Positions 9,340 to 18,041 of a stretch of 64,000 nt of DNA are shown piece after piece; the first letter of the stretch is position 1, and every line of letters starts with the position of its first letter. Position numbers and translations under genes: made by a program. Under the pieces are notes generated by a model. It was not told the DNA's origin. It worked only from the letters and a program-made list of their open reading frames with translations, and searched no databases. Origin of the DNA: Streptococcus constellatus (lineage in GTDB: Bacteria > Bacillota > Bacilli > Lactobacillales > Streptococcaceae); the NCBI RefSeq assembly GCF_902167705.1, contig NZ_CABHMZ010000013.1, positions 34,323-98,322 on the forward strand, given 5' to 3'.

Positions 9340-10197
9340 ATGATTTATACAATTACGAGTGCGACAGGTCAATTGGGGCAAAAGGTTGTTGCTGAAGCAC
9401 AAAAACATTTAAATTCTAATGATATTCGGCTATCTGTTAGAAGTCCCAAAAAAGCGAGCCAATATGCAACAGCAGGGATTGATGTCAGAGCAGCTGATTA
9501 TTTAGATGTGGATTCTATGGTTGAAGCTTGGCGCGGAACGGATGTCTTGATTTATATTCCAAGTATTTCTCATCCAAGCATTGTGCGTGTACCCGAGTTT
9601 GAAAATTCAGTAATTGCGGCAGAAAGAGCTGGAATTAAGCATTTTATCTTTGTTGGATTTTTCGCCGATCAAGTTAATAGTCCATTTCACATGGCGGCTT
9701 TCTTTGCTTATGCCAATACTCGTTTAGCATCAGCTGGATTTTCTTACAGCATTATCAAAAATGCTATGTATGCTGATCCATTGGTGCCTTATTTACTTGA
9801 GTTAATAGAGCGCAAAGCTGTTATTTATCCAATGGAAAATGCAAAAATGAGCTTTATTTCGCGGGAAGACAGTGCAGAAGCCATTGTCAAACTGGCTATG
9901 TCACCTGCCCTACAGGGAAAAACATATATCTTGACCCAAGATCGTAATTATACAATGTTAGAATTAGCTGACCTTTTGTCTGAAGTGTCAGGCCGTGAAA
10001 TTGGCTACCAGCCGGTGACAGTTGAGGAATTTGCTGCTCTTTATGATCAGCCCAAAGGTTTCGGTGTTGTGCTGGCTTCTCTTTATCAAGCTGGAAGTCA
10101 AGGCTGCTTGGATGTTGTGACAGACGATTTTCGGACAATCACAGGACGGCAGGCAACTGATTTGAAAAGTTATCTGATGGAAAATTATCAAAAATAG
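9340..10197 (+). CDS. NAD(P)-binding NmrA/SDR-like oxidoreductase
   Basis: 285 aa with an N-terminal Rossmann motif of the atypical extended SDR type (ITSATGQLGQKVV) and the downstream NmrA-like pattern of a sugar-nucleotide-epimerase fold (FIFVGFFADQ, ISREDSAEAIVKLA). Members such as E. coli QorB are quinone reductases; the substrate here is unknown. The start is ATG 9340 behind AAAGAGGAC rather than the 10-codon upstream alternative. The next gene begins 9 nt after its stop, so the two are probably co-expressed. Confidence 0.82.
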   Translation: MIYTITSATGQLGQKVVAEAQKHLNSNDIRLSVRSPKKASQYATAGIDVRAADYLDVDSMVEAWRGTDVLIYIPSISHPSIVRVPEFENSVIAAERAGIKHFIFVGFFADQVNSPFHMAAFFAYANTRLASAGFSYSIIKNAMYADPLVPYLLELIERKAVIYPMENAKMSFISREDSAEAIVKLAMSPALQGKTYILTQDRNYTMLELADLLSEVSGREIGYQPVTVEEFAALYDQPKGFGVVLASLYQAGSQGCLDVVTDDFRTITGRQATDLKSYLMENYQK

Positions 10198-10206
10198 AGG
10201 GAAGAA

Positions 10207-10788
10207 ATGGAAACGCTAGAAGGTATTAAGAAAGCCATTATGGCTGATTCACAAAATCAAGCATATACCGAGCGGGGAATTGAGCCACTTTTCGCAGCGC
10301 CTAAAACGGCACGTATCAATATTGTCGGGCAAGCGCCAGGTATTAAAGCGCAGGAAACGCGCTTGTACTGGAATGATAAGAGTGGTGATCGCTTACGCGA
10401 ATGGATGGGTGTTGACTATGATACCTTTTATCATTCAGGCTATTTTGCTGCGATTCCAATGGACTTTTACTTTCCAGGACATGGAAAGTCAGGTGATTTG
10501 CCACCTCGCAAGGGTTTTGCAGAGAAATGGCATCAGTCGATTTTAGAGTTGTTACCAGATCTTGAATTGACGATTCTCATTGGTCAATATGCTCAGAAAT
10601 ATTATCTTCATCAAAAGGGAACTGTAAAGTTAACTGATACAGTAAAACATTATCAAGACTACCTGCCAGAATTTTTCCCACTTGTCCACCCCTCACCCCG
10701 AAATCAAATCTGGATGGCTAAGAATCCTTGGTTTGCAGAAACCGTAATCCCTGATTTAAGGGAACGGGTACAAAAGATTATTTCATAG
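10207..10788 (+). CDS. uracil-DNA glycosylase family protein
   Basis: 193 aa with the two signature regions of the UDG superfamily: an N-terminal water-activating or uracil-binding motif (INIVGQAPGIKAQ) and a C-terminal HPSPRN loop. The GHGKSGDLPPRKGFAEKWH segment is typical of the COG1573-like bacterial branch. It is distinct from the housekeeping Ung (GQDPYH motif absent). Probably acts in base excision or nucleic-acid repair, but its substrate range is not deducible. Tightly follows the NmrA-like gene with GAGGGAAGAA before the ATG. Confidence 0.82.
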   Translation: METLEGIKKAIMADSQNQAYTERGIEPLFAAPKTARINIVGQAPGIKAQETRLYWNDKSGDRLREWMGVDYDTFYHSGYFAAIPMDFYFPGHGKSGDLPPRKGFAEKWHQSILELLPDLELTILIGQYAQKYYLHQKGTVKLTDTVKHYQDYLPEFFPLVHPSPRNQIWMAKNPWFAETVIPDLRERVQKIIS

Positions 10789-10913
10789 AGTGGAACAAAA
10801 GTTGATCATTTAAAAGTTTTTGATTTCATTGCACCAGAGTGGTTTATTAGTACTGAAGCGCCTAATGAATTTCTCCAAACCGCTTCGCTTTGCAAGCATA
10901 ACGCATAAATAAT

Positions 10914-10947
10914 AGAAGCTAGGCACTTTTCCCAGCTTCTTTTTTTA
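10914..10947 (+). terminator. rho-independent terminator
   Basis: AGAAGCTAGG ... CCCAGCTTCT followed by seven Ts. It separates the UDG-like gene from the MarR promoter. The 125 nt before it hold no recognisable gene. Confidence 0.85.
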
Positions 10948-10957
10948 AACAAAATCT

Positions 10958-11011
10958 TTGACAAAAAAGGTTCTATATAGTAGAATGAGCATAAACTTCT
11001 ATATCGTATAT
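10958..11011 (+). promoter_or_regulatory. marR promoter with overlapping repeated operator
   Basis: TTGACA (10958-10963) and TAGAAT (10981-10986) are 17 nt apart. A palindrome TTCTATATAGTAGAA (10971-10985) overlaps the -10, and its left arm TTCTATAT is repeated at 10997-11004 in the leader. This is the usual layout for an autoregulating MarR protein. Confidence 0.7.
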
Positions 11012-11027
11012 TTTAGAAAGAAGAAAA

Positions 11028-11480
11028 ATGAGTAAAAAAGTAATCAATAGTGGGTTTTATATCGGGAAAATTCATCGTTTGTCCAATCGACTGATGAATC
11101 ATATTTTGTTAGAACGAGGAATTCAAGCCTTTAATGGAGAGCAGGGACGCATTTTACATGCGCTTTGGCAAAAAGATTATCAAAGTCAAACGGAACTGTC
11201 AGAGCAGACCGGTTTGACGCTGAACACACTTACTAAAATGATTGACCGAATGATTAGCATGAACCTTGTGGAGCGGTGTTCTCATGAAAAAGACAAGCGA
11301 AAAAAGATGATTTGCTTGACAGATTATGCCAAAGGATTGAAAAAGGAATATGATGCAATTTCGGATAAAATCATTGAAATCTTTTACAGCGGATTTTCTG
11401 AGCTGGAAATCAATGAATTTGAGACTTATTTGGAGCGCATTTTAGTAAATTTAAGTCAATCAAGAAAGGATGAAGCATGA
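11028..11480 (+). CDS. MarR family transcriptional regulator
   Basis: 150 aa winged-helix dimeric repressor: dimerisation helix (FYIGKIHRLSNRLMNHILLERG), recognition region (QTELSEQTGLTLNTLTKMIDRM) and wing (LVERCSHEKDKRKKMI). It overlaps the downstream permease gene by ATGA, so it is translationally coupled to the osmoprotectant transporter and probably controls it. Pneumococcus has a MarR-type regulator with a choline/osmoprotectant ABC cassette as well, as far as I recall. A repeated TTCTATAT operator overlaps its own promoter. The inducing ligand is unknown. Confidence 0.88.
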   Translation: MSKKVINSGFYIGKIHRLSNRLMNHILLERGIQAFNGEQGRILHALWQKDYQSQTELSEQTGLTLNTLTKMIDRMISMNLVERCSHEKDKRKKMICLTDYAKGLKKEYDAISDKIIEIFYSGFSELEINEFETYLERILVNLSQSRKDEA

Positions 11481-13079
11481 ACGAGTTCATTAAATTAGTA
11501 ACTAATCAATGGGATTTTCTTTTAAGTCTTGTCTGGGATCATATCTGGATATCAGGCTTGTCTATCTTTCTTGCCTTAATTTTGGGAGTCGGACTTAGCA
11601 TTTTCATTAGTTTCAAAAAAAGCTGGGCGGGTGTCATCATTGGTTTAGTGAATATTCTTTATACAATTCCCTCCATTGCCCTTTTAGGAATTTTGATTTC
11701 GGTTACGGGGATTGGTAACAAGACAGCAATTGTGGCTCTAACCTTGTATGCACTTTTGCCTATGGTACGGAGCACTTATACAGGGATTATAGGTGTTGAT
11801 CCACTTCTCGTTGAAGCAGCAGAAGGAATGGGTTCTACTCGCAAGCAGATTTTAACAAAAGCGCAGTTGCCACTTGCTTTTCCAGTCATGATGGCAGGTT
11901 TTCGCAATATGGTGACAATGACCATAGCTCTAGCTGGGATTGCTTCTTTCGTTGGTGCTGGTGGTCTGGGGGTTGCAATCTATCGTGGAATTACCACTAA
12001 TAATCAAACCTTGACCTTAGTCGGAAGTGTTTTAGTAGCTCTGTTGGCACTGGTCTTTGATTTTCTCCTTTCTTTGGTTGAAAAATCAATCTTAAACCAT
12101 AAAAAAGTATCCAAAAAATGGCTGTCTATTGTAGGCTCCATAGCTCTATTGGCGGCAGGAACAATCGCATTTTTCCAGATGAATCCAATGGGTGGAACTG
12201 TCAAGATTGCGACCAAGCCACAGACAGAAAACTATATCTTAGGAGAAATGCAAAAACAAGTTATTGAAGAATACACCAATCTTAAGGTCAAAATGACCAA
12301 AGGTGTTGGTGGTGGTACCTCAAATATCCATCCAGCAATGGTTAAAGGTGAATTTGATATTTATGCAGATTATACTGGTACGCTTTGGGAAGTGGTCATG
12401 AAAAAGAAGGGTACTTATAGTGAAAATCAATTTGACAGTCTGATAAAAGATTATGCAAAGAAATATCAACTAACATGGGTTGGAAGTTTTGGCTTTAACA
12501 ATACTTATCGACTTGCTGTTAGCAAGGAAACCGCAGACAAATATCGGCTCAAAAATAATAGTGATTTATCTTCATGTGACTGATTATTCAAATGCAGCGC
12601 GGACCGACAAATATCGGCTCAAAAATAATAGTGATTTATCTAGTGTCTCCCCAGAGTTGACCTTCGGTGCAGAGTATGATTTCTTTGCGATAGATGCAGG
12701 TTATGATCGCTTGGCACGAACCTACAAGCTGAACTTCAAATCCACAGTAGACATGGATAGTGGTTTAAAATATCAGGCGGCAAAAGAAGGACAAGTAGAC
12801 GTGATTGATATTTTCACTACGGATGGGAAATTACACAATTCTGGCTTAGTTACGCTGGAAGACGACAAGGGGATGTGGTCTTCCTATCAGGCTGGAATGA
12901 TTGTTCGCAAAGAAACGTTAGACAAATATCCAGATTTGAAAACAGCCCTGGCGAAGTTAAATAATATCTTAGATGATGCAGCAATGTCAGACCTTAATTA
13001 CAAGGTTGACACAGAAAAACAGGAACCAGAAAAAGTTGCTCATGACTATCTTGTAGAGAAAGGGATTTTGAAGAAATGA
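11477..13079 (+). pseudogene. osmoprotectant/choline ABC permease-binding protein fusion, frameshifted
   Basis: Membrane permease fused to its extracellular substrate-binding domain, as in the OpuC/ProWX type. The first 215 or so residues form about six membrane segments with the EAA loop (EAAEGMGSTRKQILTKAQLP). After a further membrane segment comes the binding domain (GTVKIATKPQTENYILGEM). The frame ends early at 12583 because a 36-bp sequence is duplicated with a 70-bp period; the rest continues in another frame to 13079. Removing 70 bp gives exactly 511 codons including the stop, the normal family length. Nearby residues are otherwise intact, so the lesion is recent, reversible, or an assembly error. 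Overlaps marR (ATGA) and the ATPase gene (ATGA). Confidence 0.85.
12536..12641 (+). repeat. 36-bp direct repeat with 34-bp spacer causing the frameshift
   Basis: Identical 36-bp blocks at 12536-12571 and 12606-12641 (both starting GACAAATATCGG and ending GATTTATCT) flank a 34-bp segment (12572-12605) of unknown origin. The period of 70 is not a multiple of three. Recombination between the copies would delete 70 bp and restore the full-length reading frame. Confidence 0.95.
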
Positions 13080-13795
13080 TTGAATATAAAAATGTCAGCA
13101 AATCATATGGAAATCAAGACATTATTAAAAATCTAAATCTAAAGATTGAAGATGGCACTTTTCTGACAGTTGTGGGGACTTCTGGTTCGGGCAAAACGAC
13201 ATTGTTAAAGATGATAAATGGTTTGGTCAAGCCGAATCAAGGGCAAATCCTTATCAATGGTCAAGATGTGCAGGACACGGATTTGATTGAATTGCGGCGA
13301 AACATCGGTTATTCGATTCAAGGAAATGGGCTTTTTCCTCATTTAACAGTTGCCGAGAATATCGCTTTTGTCTTGAATTTGCAAAAGAAAAATCAAGCAG
13401 AAATAGAGAAGATTATCGATGAAAAGTTAGCTATGCTTGGTTTGGATACTCAGCTAAAAAATCGCTACCCAGCAGCTCTTTCGGGCGGGCAGGCGCAACG
13501 AGTGGGAATTGCCCGAGCATTAGCTGCAACACCTAATATTTTACTAATGGATGAGCCATTTGGAGCAGTGGATGCTATTACGCGCTATCAGCTACAGCGT
13601 GAATTAAAATTACTGCATGAAGAAACCGGCATTACAGTCGTATTTATCACGCACGATATAGCAGAAGCTTTGAAGTTAGGCACGAAAATCCTTGTTTTAG
13701 ATAAGGGAGAAATCCAGCAATATGGCACTCCACAGGAAATAAAAACGCAGCCTGCAAATGATTTTGTCAGAAAACTACTAGAATTAGCGAGCTAA
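13076..13795 (+). CDS. osmoprotectant/choline ABC transporter ATP-binding protein
   Basis: 239 aa nucleotide-binding subunit of the preceding transporter. Walker A GTSGSGKTTLL, Q-loop IGYSIQGNGLFPH, signature LSGGQAQRVGIARAL, Walker B ILLMDEPFGAVD and switch His (FITHD) are all intact. Resembles OpuCA/ProV without the C-terminal CBS domains. Its ATG overlaps the stop of the permease-binding protein gene (ATGA), so the upstream frameshift may reduce its translation by breaking coupling. Still fully coding. Confidence 0.92.
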   Translation: MIEYKNVSKSYGNQDIIKNLNLKIEDGTFLTVVGTSGSGKTTLLKMINGLVKPNQGQILINGQDVQDTDLIELRRNIGYSIQGNGLFPHLTVAENIAFVLNLQKKNQAEIEKIIDEKLAMLGLDTQLKNRYPAALSGGQAQRVGIARALAATPNILLMDEPFGAVDAITRYQLQRELKLLHEETGITVVFITHDIAEALKLGTKILVLDKGEIQQYGTPQEIKTQPANDFVRKLLELAS

Positions 13796-13806
13796 GGAGA
13801 AGCTCT

Positions 13807-14772
13807 ATGAATCAAAAAATGAAAGCCATGGTGATTTATGAGCCTGGTGGTCCAGAAAAATTTGTTCTAGAAGAGCGAGAAATTCCGAATGTAAAAGCAG
13901 GCTGGACTCTAGTAAAAATTAAAGGTTTTGGTATCAATCATTCAGAAATTTTCACTCGAAAAGGTTTATCTCCAACTGTTCAATTCCCACGCATTTTAGG
14001 GATTGAGTGTGTAGGACAAGTAGTTGAAACAACAAGGGGAGATTTACAAATTGGACAAAAAATTGTCTCTATCATGGGTGAAATGGGACGTGCTTTTGAC
14101 GGTTCTTATGCTGAATATGCCCTACTTCCAAATGAGCAGATTTATCCCGTAGATAGCCAATTACCTTGGTCTGAGTTAGCAGCGGTACCAGAGACCTATT
14201 ATACCGCTTTTGGCTCCTTCAAAAATCTGCAGATAAAAAAGGGAGATTCAATCTTAGTCCGAGCTGCGACAAGTGGTGTTGGATTAGCTTTCTTAAAATT
14301 GGTAAAGGCGCAATTCCCACAGAATCGTGTAGTTGGCGCAGTTCGTTCTCTTGCTAAAAAAGATTTGCTTCAACATCAAGGCTTTGATGAGATTATTTTA
14401 GATGAAAAAGGAGTTTTGCAAACCGAGGAAAAGTTTGATAAAATCCTTGAATTAGTCGGTCCAGCTACTCTAAAAAATTCATTTGACCATATTCAAAGTG
14501 CAGGAATTATCTGTAACACTGGTCAATTAGGTGGCAAATGGTATGTAGAGGAGTTTGACCCAATCGTAGAAATAAAAAATAATAGTTTTTTGACTAGTTT
14601 TTATTCAGGCAATGTGAGCCAGCAGCTTATTGATGAACTTTTTAGCTATATTGATGCTTACCAGATAAATGTATCTCCTCAACGAATCTTTTCATTAGAG
14701 CAAATCCCAGCAGCCCATTCTTATATCGAAAGTCAAGCGGGATTTGGTAAAGTGGTCGTCTTAAATGATTAA
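13807..14772 (+). CDS. zinc-independent MDR-family alcohol dehydrogenase/quinone oxidoreductase
   Basis: 321 aa medium-chain dehydrogenase/reductase. N-terminal GroES-like domain (KIKGFGINHSEIFTRKGLSP) and a nucleotide-binding domain (LVRAATSGVGLAFLKLVKA, close to the AxxGxVG motif of quinone oxidoreductases). No cysteine cluster for structural zinc. Likely an NADPH-dependent quinone or enone reductase; substrate unknown. AAGGAG precedes the ATG, and it starts 11 nt after the ABC ATPase gene, so it may belong to the MarR-controlled operon. Confidence 0.85.
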   Translation: MNQKMKAMVIYEPGGPEKFVLEEREIPNVKAGWTLVKIKGFGINHSEIFTRKGLSPTVQFPRILGIECVGQVVETTRGDLQIGQKIVSIMGEMGRAFDGSYAEYALLPNEQIYPVDSQLPWSELAAVPETYYTAFGSFKNLQIKKGDSILVRAATSGVGLAFLKLVKAQFPQNRVVGAVRSLAKKDLLQHQGFDEIILDEKGVLQTEEKFDKILELVGPATLKNSFDHIQSAGIICNTGQLGGKWYVEEFDPIVEIKNNSFLTSFYSGNVSQQLIDELFSYIDAYQINVSPQRIFSLEQIPAAHSYIESQAGFGKVVVLND

Positions 14773-14812
14773 CTAGAAAAATTAAAAGTGTGCAAATGCA
14801 TGCTTTTTTGAA

Positions 14813-14841
14813 TTGACATACAGTATATCTACGCTTATAAT
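14813..14841 (+). promoter_or_regulatory. ldcB promoter
   Basis: TTGACA (14813-14818) and TATAAT (14836-14841), 17-nt spacer. A weak inverted repeat AAAAGTGTGCA/TGCATGCTTTTTT just upstream (14783-14810) could terminate the preceding operon. Confidence 0.85.
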
Positions 14842-14876
14842 GAAAATTAGAAAATTCTATAAATGAGGCGATACAG

Positions 14877-15575
14877 ATGAAAAAAAGGATTGGGATTTTA
14901 TTAGTAGCGAGTTTGTTTCTTTTGACAGCTTGTGGGGAAAAGAAAACAAATGTGGAAACGAAACAAGAAAGAAAAGCAACATCTGCAAAAGTTGCGTCCT
15001 CTGAGCAAGCAAAGAAAAAAGCAAAAGTTCATTATAATGGTTCTTACTATAGTGTAAAAGGAAAATACGATGAAATTGTCATCGCAAATAAACATTATCC
15101 ATTATCTTCAGATTACAATCCCGGTGAAAATCCTACTGCTAAAGCAAAATTGCTGGAGTTGATTGCTGCTATGCAGCGTGAAGGCTATCCTATCAGTAAT
15201 CAATATAGCGGTTTCCGTAGTTACCAAACACAGGTGACTCTTTATCAAAATTATGTCAATCAAGACGGGAAAGAAGCAGCAGATCGTTATTCTGCTCGAC
15301 CTGGCTATAGTGAACACCAAACAGGTTTGGCATTTGACTTGATTGGCACAGACGGAAATCTAGTAACAGAAGAAAAGGCGAGCCAATGGCTTTTAAAACA
15401 TGCAGCTGAATATGGTTTTGTCGTGCGCTATCTAAATGGTAAAGAAGACAAAACTGGATATATGCCAGAGCAATGGCATCTGCGTTATGTTGGGAAAGAA
15501 GCAAAAGCGATTGCAGATTCAGGACTATCTTTAGAAGAATATTACGGTTTTGCTGGGGGAGATTATAAGGATTAA
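14877..15575 (+). CDS. ldcB: LD-carboxypeptidase LdcB/DacB, lipoprotein
   Basis: Membrane-anchored M15B (VanY-type) zinc peptidase that trims the terminal D-Ala from peptidoglycan tetrapeptides. The 232-aa product has a signal peptide with lipobox LLTAC (Cys19). The catalytic core shows SGFRSYQTQ, SARPGYSEHQTGLAFDL (zinc His and Asp) and EQWHLRYV (catalytic Glu and zinc His). The pneumococcal orthologue is the characterised LdcB/DacB, which acts after the DD-carboxypeptidase DacA. A strong own promoter lies upstream. A cupin gene follows after 25 nt. Confidence 0.92.
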   Translation: MKKRIGILLVASLFLLTACGEKKTNVETKQERKATSAKVASSEQAKKKAKVHYNGSYYSVKGKYDEIVIANKHYPLSSDYNPGENPTAKAKLLELIAAMQREGYPISNQYSGFRSYQTQVTLYQNYVNQDGKEAADRYSARPGYSEHQTGLAFDLIGTDGNLVTEEKASQWLLKHAAEYGFVVRYLNGKEDKTGYMPEQWHLRYVGKEAKAIADSGLSLEEYYGFAGGDYKD

Positions 15576-15600
15576 AATTGAATACAAGGAGACAATACAC

Positions 15601-15891
15601 ATGAAAACTTATACAATGAACCCTACTATTGATGTCGTGGAAACACCTGTTGAAGAAACTAGTCGCATCATCCGTCATCTTCACTTAGGAGAAGGAGCAG
15701 GAATTCCTGAACACAAGGCTGATGCTTTGGTGACTGTTGTCTGTCTAGAGGGAAAGGTTGATTTTACGGCATCTGGTCAAACAGTCCAACTCGTTCCCGG
15801 AAGTTTTTTAACCATGGAACCCAATGAGCCTCATAGTTTATATGGTGTGAAAGATAGCCATGTATTGGTTATTCAGCAATTAAAATACTGA
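15601..15891 (+). CDS. small cupin-domain protein
   Basis: 96-aa single-domain cupin beginning MKTYTMNPTIDVVE behind AAGGAGA. The two cupin motifs are recognisable around GAGIPEHKADALVTVVCLEG and PGSFLTMEPNEPHSLYG. The His residues (EHKAD, EPHSL) could bind a metal. Close homologues are small uncharacterised proteins; no enzyme activity can be assigned. It follows ldcB closely and ends at a strong terminator, so it is probably the last gene of that unit. Confidence 0.8.
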   Translation: MKTYTMNPTIDVVETPVEETSRIIRHLHLGEGAGIPEHKADALVTVVCLEGKVDFTASGQTVQLVPGSFLTMEPNEPHSLYGVKDSHVLVIQQLKY

Positions 15892-15907
15892 ATGCAAAAA
15901 AAAGAGT

Positions 15908-15949
15908 AAAAACTTGGAAGTTATAATGTCATAGATTCCAAGTTTTTTT
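15908..15949 (+). terminator. terminator after the cupin gene
   Basis: AAAACTTGGAA pairs with TTCCAAGTTTT and is followed by a T-run. Confidence 0.88.
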
Positions 15950-16023
15950 GATTGTACTAAAAAACCTTTCCCAAAATTGGAAAAGGCTTATTATCAACAT
16001 TCTTTGTAATGTGAATACGATTT

Positions 16024-16269
16024 TTATTTGAGACCGTATTTTTTGTTGAAACGATCCACACGTCCATCTGCTTGAGTGAATTTTTGACGTCCAGTATAGA
16101 ATGGATGTGAGTCTGATGAAATTTCCACACGGATCAAAGGATAAGTGTTTCCATCTTCCCACTCAACAGTTTCGCTAGAATACTTAGTAGAACCACTAAG
16201 GAATTTGTAGCCAGTTGAAGTATCCATAAAGACAACAGGACGGTATTCAGGATGAATATCTTTTCTCAT
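16024..16269 (-). CDS. rpmE2: 50S ribosomal protein L31 type B
   Basis: 81-aa ribosomal protein, [14 protein letters not shown] at the N-terminus and the family signature [14 protein letters not shown]. It lacks the CxxC zinc-ribbon cysteines, which marks the zinc-independent type B paralogue normal in streptococci. The start chosen has AGAAAGGA upstream; the open frame extends 23 codons further without support. Lies downstream of the DHH phosphodiesterase gene on the same strand, as in pneumococcus. Confidence 0.96.
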   Translation of the reverse strand: MRKDIHPEYRPVVFMDTSTGYKFLSGSTKYSSETVEWEDGNTYPLIRVEISSDSHPFYTGRQKFTQADGRVDRFNKKYGLK

Positions 16270-16373
16270 TTTTAAAAATTTCCTTTCTGCCATGGTCTCT
16301 CTGCGAGCCATAGATTCGTTACTTTGACAGTTTACCAAATTCTAACTATTTTGACAAGTCTTTTCTCTCAATT

Positions 16374-17312
16374 TTATGGTCTTTTTGCCAATTCTTTCAA
16401 TTCTTGATAAACTTCTTCGATTTCTTCTTTGGAGTAAGCATTGGCACCACTGGCAAGGGGATGACCGCCTCCATCGTGTTTTTTAGCGATTTCATTGATT
16501 GGGATAAATTTACTCCTTAGTCGAACGCGGTAATTGCCATTTTCTTGCTCAACAAAAATTCCCCATAATTCAACGCTGTCGATACGCCCCGGAGCTGAAA
16601 CGATAGCAGAAGTGTCAGCATCTGTTAAATGATTGGCTTTGAGAAGTTCTTGCGTCAGAATAACACGAGCTGCACCATTTTCATCGACTTCTAAATGGTC
16701 GTAAACATAGCCTTGGAGTTTAGCGATTTGATAACTGAAAGAGTCCATTTTTCGAGCTAAAGCAGCAAAATCAAAGGGATATTCGCGAAGTTTACTTGCG
16801 ACAGCCATTGTGCGGGCGGTTGTGGCAGGATATAGGAAACGTCCTGTATCACCGACAATTCCAGCATAAAGCAGTTTAGCAGAATAATCATCTAGTTTCA
16901 GTTTATTTTCCAATGCAAAGAGAGCAATTAACTCACTAGCACTACTAGAGCTAGTATCTACCCAAGAAATGTCCCCGTAAATGTCATCGTTTGGATGATG
17001 ATCGATTTTGATGAGAAAATCTCCTTTGTTGTACCGTTCGTCATCAATCCGAGCAGTATTTGCTGTATCACAAACAATAACTAAAGCATGTTTGTAATCA
17101 TCGTCTGAAACCTCATCCATTTTAGCTAGCCAAGCAAGAGTAGGTTCAGTTTTTCCTGCTACTTTAATCTTTTTCTCAGGGAAATTGACTTGAAGTAATT
17201 TTTTCAAACCGACTTGACTTCCTAATGCATCAGGATCGGGTCGCATGTGACGATGAATGATAATCGTATCATATTCTTTAATTTTATGTAAAATTTGCTT
17301 GAAAATTTCCAT
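16374..17312 (-). CDS. pde2: DHH/DHHA1 phosphoesterase (Pde2/NrnA-like)
   Basis: 312-aa cytoplasmic phosphodiesterase. It has the manganese-binding DHH-family motifs RHMRPDPDALGSQ, VCDTANTARID and IDHHPNDD, plus a C-terminal DHHA1 domain with GGGHPLASGA. In pneumococcus the orthologue (Pde2) degrades pApA, the product of c-di-AMP cleavage, to AMP; NrnA-type activity on short oligoribonucleotides is also typical. Start at ATG 17312, with GGAGG 7 nt upstream, rather than the in-frame ATG at 17342. The gene order flavodoxin / this gene / L31 is the pneumococcal one. Confidence 0.9.
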   Translation of the reverse strand: MEIFKQILHKIKEYDTIIIHRHMRPDPDALGSQVGLKKLLQVNFPEKKIKVAGKTEPTLAWLAKMDEVSDDDYKHALVIVCDTANTARIDDERYNKGDFLIKIDHHPNDDIYGDISWVDTSSSSASELIALFALENKLKLDDYSAKLLYAGIVGDTGRFLYPATTARTMAVASKLREYPFDFAALARKMDSFSYQIAKLQGYVYDHLEVDENGAARVILTQELLKANHLTDADTSAIVSAPGRIDSVELWGIFVEQENGNYRVRLRSKFIPINEIAKKHDGGGHPLASGANAYSKEEIEEVYQELKELAKRP

Positions 17313-17427
17313 ATGATAACCTCCGCTATACCTTTTATTCATTGTATCATAAGATAGCTATTTTAAAAAGCAAAAGTGAGGAGTAACAAACCTTTAAGAG
17401 GTTTCAAGTGCAACTATTTGTTCAATG

Positions 17428-17436
17428 TGTTATAAT
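17428..17436 (+). promoter_or_regulatory. extended -10 promoter of the flavodoxin gene
   Basis: TGT-TATAAT ending 28 nt before the flavodoxin ATG, with GGAGGA between them. Confidence 0.65.
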
Positions 17437-17464
17437 GAATTGATAGAATTTTTTGGAGGAAATT

Positions 17465-17908
17465 ATGGCTTTAGCAAAAATTGTATTTGCGAGTATGACA
17501 GGAAACACAGAAGAAATCGCAGATATTGTAGCTGATAAATTAAAAGAACTTGGTTTAGAAGTAGATATTGATGAATGCACAACGGTTGATGCAGAGGAAT
17601 TTCTAGAAGCAGACATCGCAATCGTTGCTTCTTACACATACGGTGACGGCGAGTTGCCTGATGAAATTGTTGATTTTTATGAAGATTTAGCTAGTCTTGA
17701 CTTGACCGGAAAGATTTATGGTGTTGTCGGGTCGGGCGATACATTCTATGATGAGTTTTGTAAGGCCGTAGATGACTTTGATCGCGCTTTTGCAGCGACA
17801 GGTGCTGAAAAAGGTGCTGAAAATGTAAAAGTCGATCTATCAGCAGAAGATGAAGATATTGAAAATCTGGAGAAGTTCGCTGAAGCATTAGCCGAAAAAG
17901 TACGGTAA
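17465..17908 (+). CDS. short-chain flavodoxin
   Basis: 147-aa FMN electron carrier. The phosphate-binding loop SMTGNTEEIADIV is at residues 10-22, and the second flavin-contact loop (SYTYGDGELPDE) and third (VGSGDTFYDEFC) are present. Highly acidic, as usual. It may serve anaerobic radical enzymes or other reductases; its partner cannot be deduced. Divergent from the Pde2-like gene, with its own extended -10 promoter and terminator, so monocistronic. Confidence 0.95.
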   Translation: MALAKIVFASMTGNTEEIADIVADKLKELGLEVDIDECTTVDAEEFLEADIAIVASYTYGDGELPDEIVDFYEDLASLDLTGKIYGVVGSGDTFYDEFCKAVDDFDRAFAATGAEKGAENVKVDLSAEDEDIENLEKFAEALAEKVR

Positions 17909-17916
17909 TCATGTAA

Positions 17917-17946
17917 GAAGGCTGGGAAATTTTCCTAGCCTTTTTT
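17917..17946 (+). terminator. flavodoxin terminator
   Basis: AAGGCTGGGAAA pairs with TTTCCTAGCCTT, followed by six Ts. Confidence 0.88.
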
Positions 17947-17977
17947 AGCTTAATTTATTCGATTTTAGGCATATATT

Positions 17978-18006
17978 CTGACATTTCTAATATAGAATAG
18001 TATAAT
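17978..18006 (+). promoter_or_regulatory. sufB promoter
   Basis: CTGACA (17978-17983) and TATAAT (18001-18006) with a 17-nt spacer. Confidence 0.75.
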
Positions 18007-18041
18007 AAGAGAAGAGAATTTGTATCAATGGGAGGAATGAG

